NCBI GenBank assembly: GCA_020433785.1
Contig: JAGRCC010000009.1
Span: forward strand, 1 to 10,293
DNA length: 10,293 nt
Direction of reading: 5' to 3'
From: Anaerolineae bacterium
GTDB lineage: Bacteria; Chloroflexota; Anaerolineae; 4572-78; J111
Shown here piece by piece: positions 7,334-10,293 of this stretch. The notes beneath the pieces were generated by a model that saw only the letters and a list, made by a program, of their open reading frames with translations, was not told the origin of the DNA and ran no database searches. Position 1 is the first letter of the stretch. Each line of letters begins with the position of its first letter. The translations under genes were made by a program, and so were the position numbers.

Positions 7334-7340
7334 CTCCTTT
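7334..7340 (-). promoter_or_regulatory. Ribosome site of MCO2 overlapping the MCO1 stop codon
   Basis: The minus strand reads TGAAAGGAG: the MCO1 stop TGA (7342-7340) shares its last base with the AAAGGAG site, which sits 9 bases before the MCO2 ATG at 7324. Ribosomes finishing MCO1 would be placed to start MCO2, which would favour matched amounts of the two chains. Confidence 0.8.
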
Positions 7341-8626
7341 CAAAGCGTCTTGTTGGGCCCGGTTTGGGTTCCCAGAGTACCGGCGGGGTAAACGCGTACC
7401 TCGGTCAACATACCGCCCAAACCCGGTTGGTCGCCATTGATCAGCCGCTGGGCGCTCCGATTTCGGAACCAGTAGCGGTTGTATTTACCTACGGCGTCGC
7501 TCAAAGCCAAACTAGCCTGGTAAGGCGGCGCAGTAAACAGCACATCGCGGGCTTCACCCGCTCCCAGATAGAGGCTATGGGTCACATAACTGTTGTCCCC
7601 CAGGTAGGAGGCGTCCTGCCCGACGACCGTCATCGGGATGCCCGGCAGTTGCATGACGTGTTGTTCATACCCCAGGCTGGCGATGCGCAGCAAGACCCGA
7701 TCACCGGCATTGGCCTGAACCAGAGACGAGATCGGCTGTGAATAGAGCCCGCCTCCCAGCCCAAAGTCTGTGCTGGACAGCTCTTGATCGCGGATGAGAG
7801 TATCCGGATAAGAGCGGCCGTTCATAACCCAATAGTCGGCTTTGTAGTCCGACCAAACATTCTCCTGAACGTTTTCCAGGTTGTCGTGAGCGTGGCTGTA
7901 GATCTCGTTGAGCATAAAGGTGAACTGCCGGTCGAAGGCCGTGTCAAGAGCGGGCGACCCGTCGGAGAGATCATAGACGTAGCCGGGAGTGTAGGACTCG
8001 ATGTAGACGATGCCGTCCATCCCCATCTGCACGTGTTCCACATCCTCAAAATGGCAGTGATACATATAGGTGCCCTCGTCACGAGGTTTGTAGTAGTAAG
8101 GGAAGTCCCGGCCCAGCGGCACCGCGATCGACACTTCCGGTACCCCATCGAAAACGGCGTTGGGGTTACGGAAGCCGTGCCAGTGAACTGTGTGGGAGTC
8201 GTCCAGATCGGGCCGCTGCACGAAGCCCAGGTTGGTCATGGCGATATACAGATCAACATCCTTGGAGATAGCCAGGGTAGGGGCGGGCCAGGTGACCTTC
8301 CCCTTGTATTTTTGGATCAGTTTGTCGATCTTGGCGTAGGTTTCATTGGCTGCCACAGGGCGGAAGCCGAAAACATAGATACCCTTGTCGTTGGCCCGGC
8401 GACGACCCGGAAAAGACATCCAGCCATCGGTTGCCAGCAGGCGAATGTCCACCGGGGTGGTCTGGAGGGCCGGCTGGGGCGCCGGCGCTGCCGCCGCTAC
8501 CGGCATGTCTTGGTGCAGCAATTTGTTCAGGCCGCTGCCGCCCATTAAGGCCAGCAGCGCACCGCTGCCGCCCAGTTTTAAGATATCACGCCGGCTGACG
8601 CGGCGTGGTGTTCGTTTTTCAGTCAT
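7340..8626 (-). CDS. MCO1: Tat-exported two-domain multicopper oxidase with all ligands in domain 1
   Basis: 428 aa. The N-terminus has a twin-arginine signal (SRRDILKLGG, about 11-20, then a hydrophobic stretch), predicting export of the folded chain. Domain 1 (about 60-215) keeps 'HTVHWHGF' (His145, His148, His150) and 'YMYHCHFEDVEHVQMGM' (His190, Cys191, His192, His198, Met203). By comparison with two-domain MCOs and copper nitrite reductase, His145, Cys191, His198 and Met203 form a type-1 site. His148, His150, His190 and His192 form half of a type-2/type-3 cluster. Domain 2 (about 225-418) is degenerate. The HPxHxHG equivalent is 'QHVMQLPG' (only His323 left; Q326 and P328 replace the cluster histidines), and the HCH equivalent is N389-R390-S391. 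It therefore needs a partner to form a trinuclear cluster. GGAGGT (8639-8634) supports the start. Probable role: substrate-oxidising subunit of a copper oxidase; the substrate is unknown. Confidence 0.94.
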   Translation of the reverse strand: MTEKRTPRRVSRRDILKLGGSGALLALMGGSGLNKLLHQDMPVAAAAPAPQPALQTTPVDIRLLATDGWMSFPGRRRANDKGIYVFGFRPVAANETYAKIDKLIQKYKGKVTWPAPTLAISKDVDLYIAMTNLGFVQRPDLDDSHTVHWHGFRNPNAVFDGVPEVSIAVPLGRDFPYYYKPRDEGTYMYHCHFEDVEHVQMGMDGIVYIESYTPGYVYDLSDGSPALDTAFDRQFTFMLNEIYSHAHDNLENVQENVWSDYKADYWVMNGRSYPDTLIRDQELSSTDFGLGGGLYSQPISSLVQANAGDRVLLRIASLGYEQHVMQLPGIPMTVVGQDASYLGDNSYVTHSLYLGAGEARDVLFTAPPYQASLALSDAVGKYNRYWFRNRSAQRLINGDQPGLGGMLTEVRVYPAGTLGTQTGPNKTL

Positions 8627-8706
8627 GCTCTCTACCTCCGGTCGTGTCTTGCGTAAGGTTACATTTGTTGTTCATCGTCTCTTGCACCGCTTGTTCCTTT
8701 CATTGC

Positions 8707-8747
8707 GTCCACCCTCCCCCTGGCTTATTGGCCGGGGGAGGGTGGAC
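8707..8747. repeat. 14-bp perfect hairpin between the beta-helix gene and MCO1
   Basis: GTCCACCCTCCCCC (8707-8720) and its exact complement (8734-8747) enclose a 13-base loop that can add a GGC/GCC pairing. The hairpin lies 20 bases after the beta-helix stop. It could end that transcript, but no T-run follows on the minus strand, so it may instead be a dispersed palindrome or a processing hairpin. I see no convincing -35/-10 promoter in the remaining gap (8627-8706). Confidence 0.75.
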
Positions 8748-8767
8748 AGAGCCTTAGCTCGGTGTGA

Positions 8768-10293
8768 TTAAGGTATGAATTCGTCCGCGCTCATATCGGG
8801 GGGGGTACTTCGAGTATCCATTTCAAAGTCAACCGCCGGGGCGTTGACCCCGCCAAAGCTGGCCGCACCGGCATTGATGGCCAGTGATCCGGTGTTCAGA
8901 TGGTAGTCGCCCTGATTGTCGGCGGGCGTCGCCGAAATAGCTACCCCGATGAACGCCGGCGCTCCCAACAGCGGCAGCGCATGGAAGTTAAGGTCGATGG
9001 GCGTCACCAGGTTCGGGCTACCGATGAGGCAGTTATTACCGCCGCTCGTACAGCCGTCGTAGTCCGCCGTTAACAGTGAATAGTGAGGACTCATTGTTTC
9101 CGGCGCAACGGGCAAGTATACCTCCAGATCGATCATCCCATCTGGCGATAGCGGATGCATTGGATCCGCCCCATTGTTCAAGTACCATGCCTGGTTTTCC
9201 CAGATCACGTTATTGAACATCAGCGGATCACTGAAGTCGGTCGGCGGTGTCGGGTTGCGATCCAATAAGGCCGCGCTGTGAGGCTGGCTGGCGATACCGG
9301 CTACGTGCGGGCAGCTGCCCAGAGCCGGTGGGCCGCAGGTTAAGCGGTCGGCGTCCTCGGCTGTGGCGGTGGAGACGTTGCGGGCCACGGTGTTGTTGAC
9401 GATCTCAACATTGAGCGCGTCGTCAAGAGCCATACCGCCGCCAACATCAGTCGCCAGATTATTGACAATCATGTTATTGACGATACGTACTTGACCATCG
9501 ACCGGCATGAGCAAGCGAATGCCGCCGCCATCGTCGTTGCTGAGATTGTGCTGGATGAGGTTGCGCTCGATGGTCACGTCACCGGAACCGGCTGACAACG
9601 AGTCGGGCTGGATCGGCAGTTCGCCGGCGATCATAATCCCGCCGCCTTCGTCAAAGGCCGAGTTGAAGACAATCTGGTTGTCGTGGATTTGTCCACCGTC
9701 GCTCAACCCAAAATGAGAGATGCCGCCGCCATACTCGGCCGACTGATTACCGCAGATGACGTTGTGGTCGATCTCGTAGCGGTCTGCATTGTTGAAGATA
9801 GCGATGCCGCCCGCCAGAATCAGGCCACCGTTATTGAGGACCCGATTATGGTGGATGCGAATATCCTGATTGAAGTTATTTCCAACGTAGGCCTGGCCTA
9901 AAATGATGCCGCCGCCGGCGTTGCCAGCGTTAGCCTGGATGAGGTTGTTGCTGACCACCAGGCGTCTAGCCCGGGCGTGAGCGTAGATGCCGCCACCTTG
10001 AGACGGCGCAGCCGAATTACCGGCACGGGCCGAGTCGCCGCCGATGATAGTGAAACCGTCGATTTGGGTTGGGAAGTTGTTATTGTTATGGGTGCCGCTC
10101 GATGTGGCCACCACGGTGACCACCTGTCCAATCGGAACCAGGCCACCGGCTTGCGGTCCTACGGGGTTAATGGCGGCCATCTTTGCCTCCCAGGCATCGA
10201 TATCAAAGACGGCACCGGCGCCAAAGCCCAGGAAGCGGCCATCGATGCTTGTCACATCAGGGCCATAGCCTTGCAGCTTGATGTTCTTGTAGA
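8768..10293 (-). CDS. Secreted right-handed parallel beta-helix protein (5' end beyond window)
   Basis: The frame is open to the right edge: codons before the GTG at 10255 read YKNIKLQGYGPD, which continues the fold, so that GTG is not the real start. About 507 residues are visible. They contain repeated beta-helix coils with 'GGGI' turns and Asn ladders, for example 'IHHNRVLNNGG', 'IDHNVICGNQSAEYGGGI', 'IHDNQIVFNSAFDEGGGI', 'IERNLIQHNLSNDDGGGI' and 'IVNNMIVNNLATDVGGGM'. A non-helical insert with two Cys pairs follows. The tail is of the 'choice-of-anchor Q' kind ('LAINAGAASFGG...DFEMDTRSTPPDMSADEF'), ending with no membrane helix. Such proteins are surface adhesins, polysaccharide-binding proteins or degraded pectate-lyase relatives; no catalytic residues can be named here. 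It is 141 bp upstream of MCO1 on the same strand, separated by a hairpin, so a shared operon is possible but unproven. Confidence 0.88.
   Translation of the reverse strand, partial: YKNIKLQGYGPDVTSIDGRFLGFGAGAVFDIDAWEAKMAAINPVGPQAGGLVPIGQVVTVVATSSGTHNNNNFPTQIDGFTIIGGDSARAGNSAAPSQGGGIYAHARARRLVVSNNLIQANAGNAGGGIILGQAYVGNNFNQDIRIHHNRVLNNGGLILAGGIAIFNNADRYEIDHNVICGNQSAEYGGGISHFGLSDGGQIHDNQIVFNSAFDEGGGIMIAGELPIQPDSLSAGSGDVTIERNLIQHNLSNDDGGGIRLLMPVDGQVRIVNNMIVNNLATDVGGGMALDDALNVEIVNNTVARNVSTATAEDADRLTCGPPALGSCPHVAGIASQPHSAALLDRNPTPPTDFSDPLMFNNVIWENQAWYLNNGADPMHPLSPDGMIDLEVYLPVAPETMSPHYSLLTADYDGCTSGGNNCLIGSPNLVTPIDLNFHALPLLGAPAFIGVAISATPADNQGDYHLNTGSLAINAGAASFGGVNAPAVDFEMDTRSTPPDMSADEFIP

Noticed and set aside
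7784..8548. 254-codon plus-strand open frame
   Set aside because: It lies wholly opposite MCO1, which has clear motifs and a ribosome site. The plus-strand translation has no recognisable domain and reflects codon bias.
7340..8626. MCO1 as a copper nitrite reductase
   Set aside because: The YHCH motif with two flanking histidines and the HWH pair are of the trinuclear oxidase type. The Cys-to-His spacing (six residues between) differs from nitrite reductase (eight).
10253..10255. GTG at 10255 as the true start of the beta-helix gene
   Set aside because: The frame stays open upstream to the window end with beta-helix-like residues (IKLQGYGPD), and no signal peptide follows the GTG.

Overview
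All supported genes lie on the minus strand, so the window reads right to left. It looks like a bacterial copper-handling and secreted-protein locus. The likely host is a monoderm or atypical-envelope bacterium, most plausibly a Chloroflexota member. This rests on a membrane-tethered CopC, large secreted proteins with tandem NEW3-like domains, an Ig/Big-like C-terminal domain of the 'HVGDLD' type, and dispersed-type palindromes. No rRNA or taxonomic marker is present, so the assignment is tentative.

Layout in transcription order. (1) 10293-8768: the 3' part of a secreted right-handed beta-helix protein whose start lies beyond the right edge. (2) 8767-8627: a gap containing a 14-bp perfect hairpin. 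(3) 8626-2984: three tightly spaced two-domain multicopper-oxidase (MCO) paralogs, called here MCO1 (428 aa, Tat signal), MCO2 (419 aa, Sec signal) and MCO3 (1012 aa, Sec signal). In MCO3 a copper-less MCO is fused to five NEW3-like repeats and a C-terminal Ig-like domain. (4) 2983-2856: a gap with two adjacent palindromes. (5) 2855-1345: an unrecognised membrane-anchored 161-aa protein, a 110-aa two-helix membrane protein, and a CopC protein with a C-terminal anchor. (6) 1313-1: a CopC-CopD fusion running off the left edge.

The main observation is that the copper ligands are divided between paralogs. MCO1 keeps every type-1 ligand and the four domain-1 histidines of the trinuclear site, but its second domain has lost its copper-site motifs. 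MCO2 has lost all domain-1 ligands but keeps the domain-2 HxxHxH and HxH histidines, with Ser in place of the type-1 Cys. Together they supply exactly one type-1 site and the eight histidines of one trinuclear cluster. MCO3 has lost both. Two-domain MCOs normally form homotrimers with trinuclear clusters at subunit interfaces, so this suggests a hetero-oligomeric oxidase: MCO1 as electron-entry subunit, MCO2 completing the oxygen-reducing site, and MCO3 as a dead structural or envelope-tethering subunit. That would resemble six-domain ceruloplasmin split over three genes. The downstream CopC and CopC-CopD proteins fit periplasmic or surface copper capture and import supplying such an enzyme. 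No regulator or copper ATPase is visible in the window.
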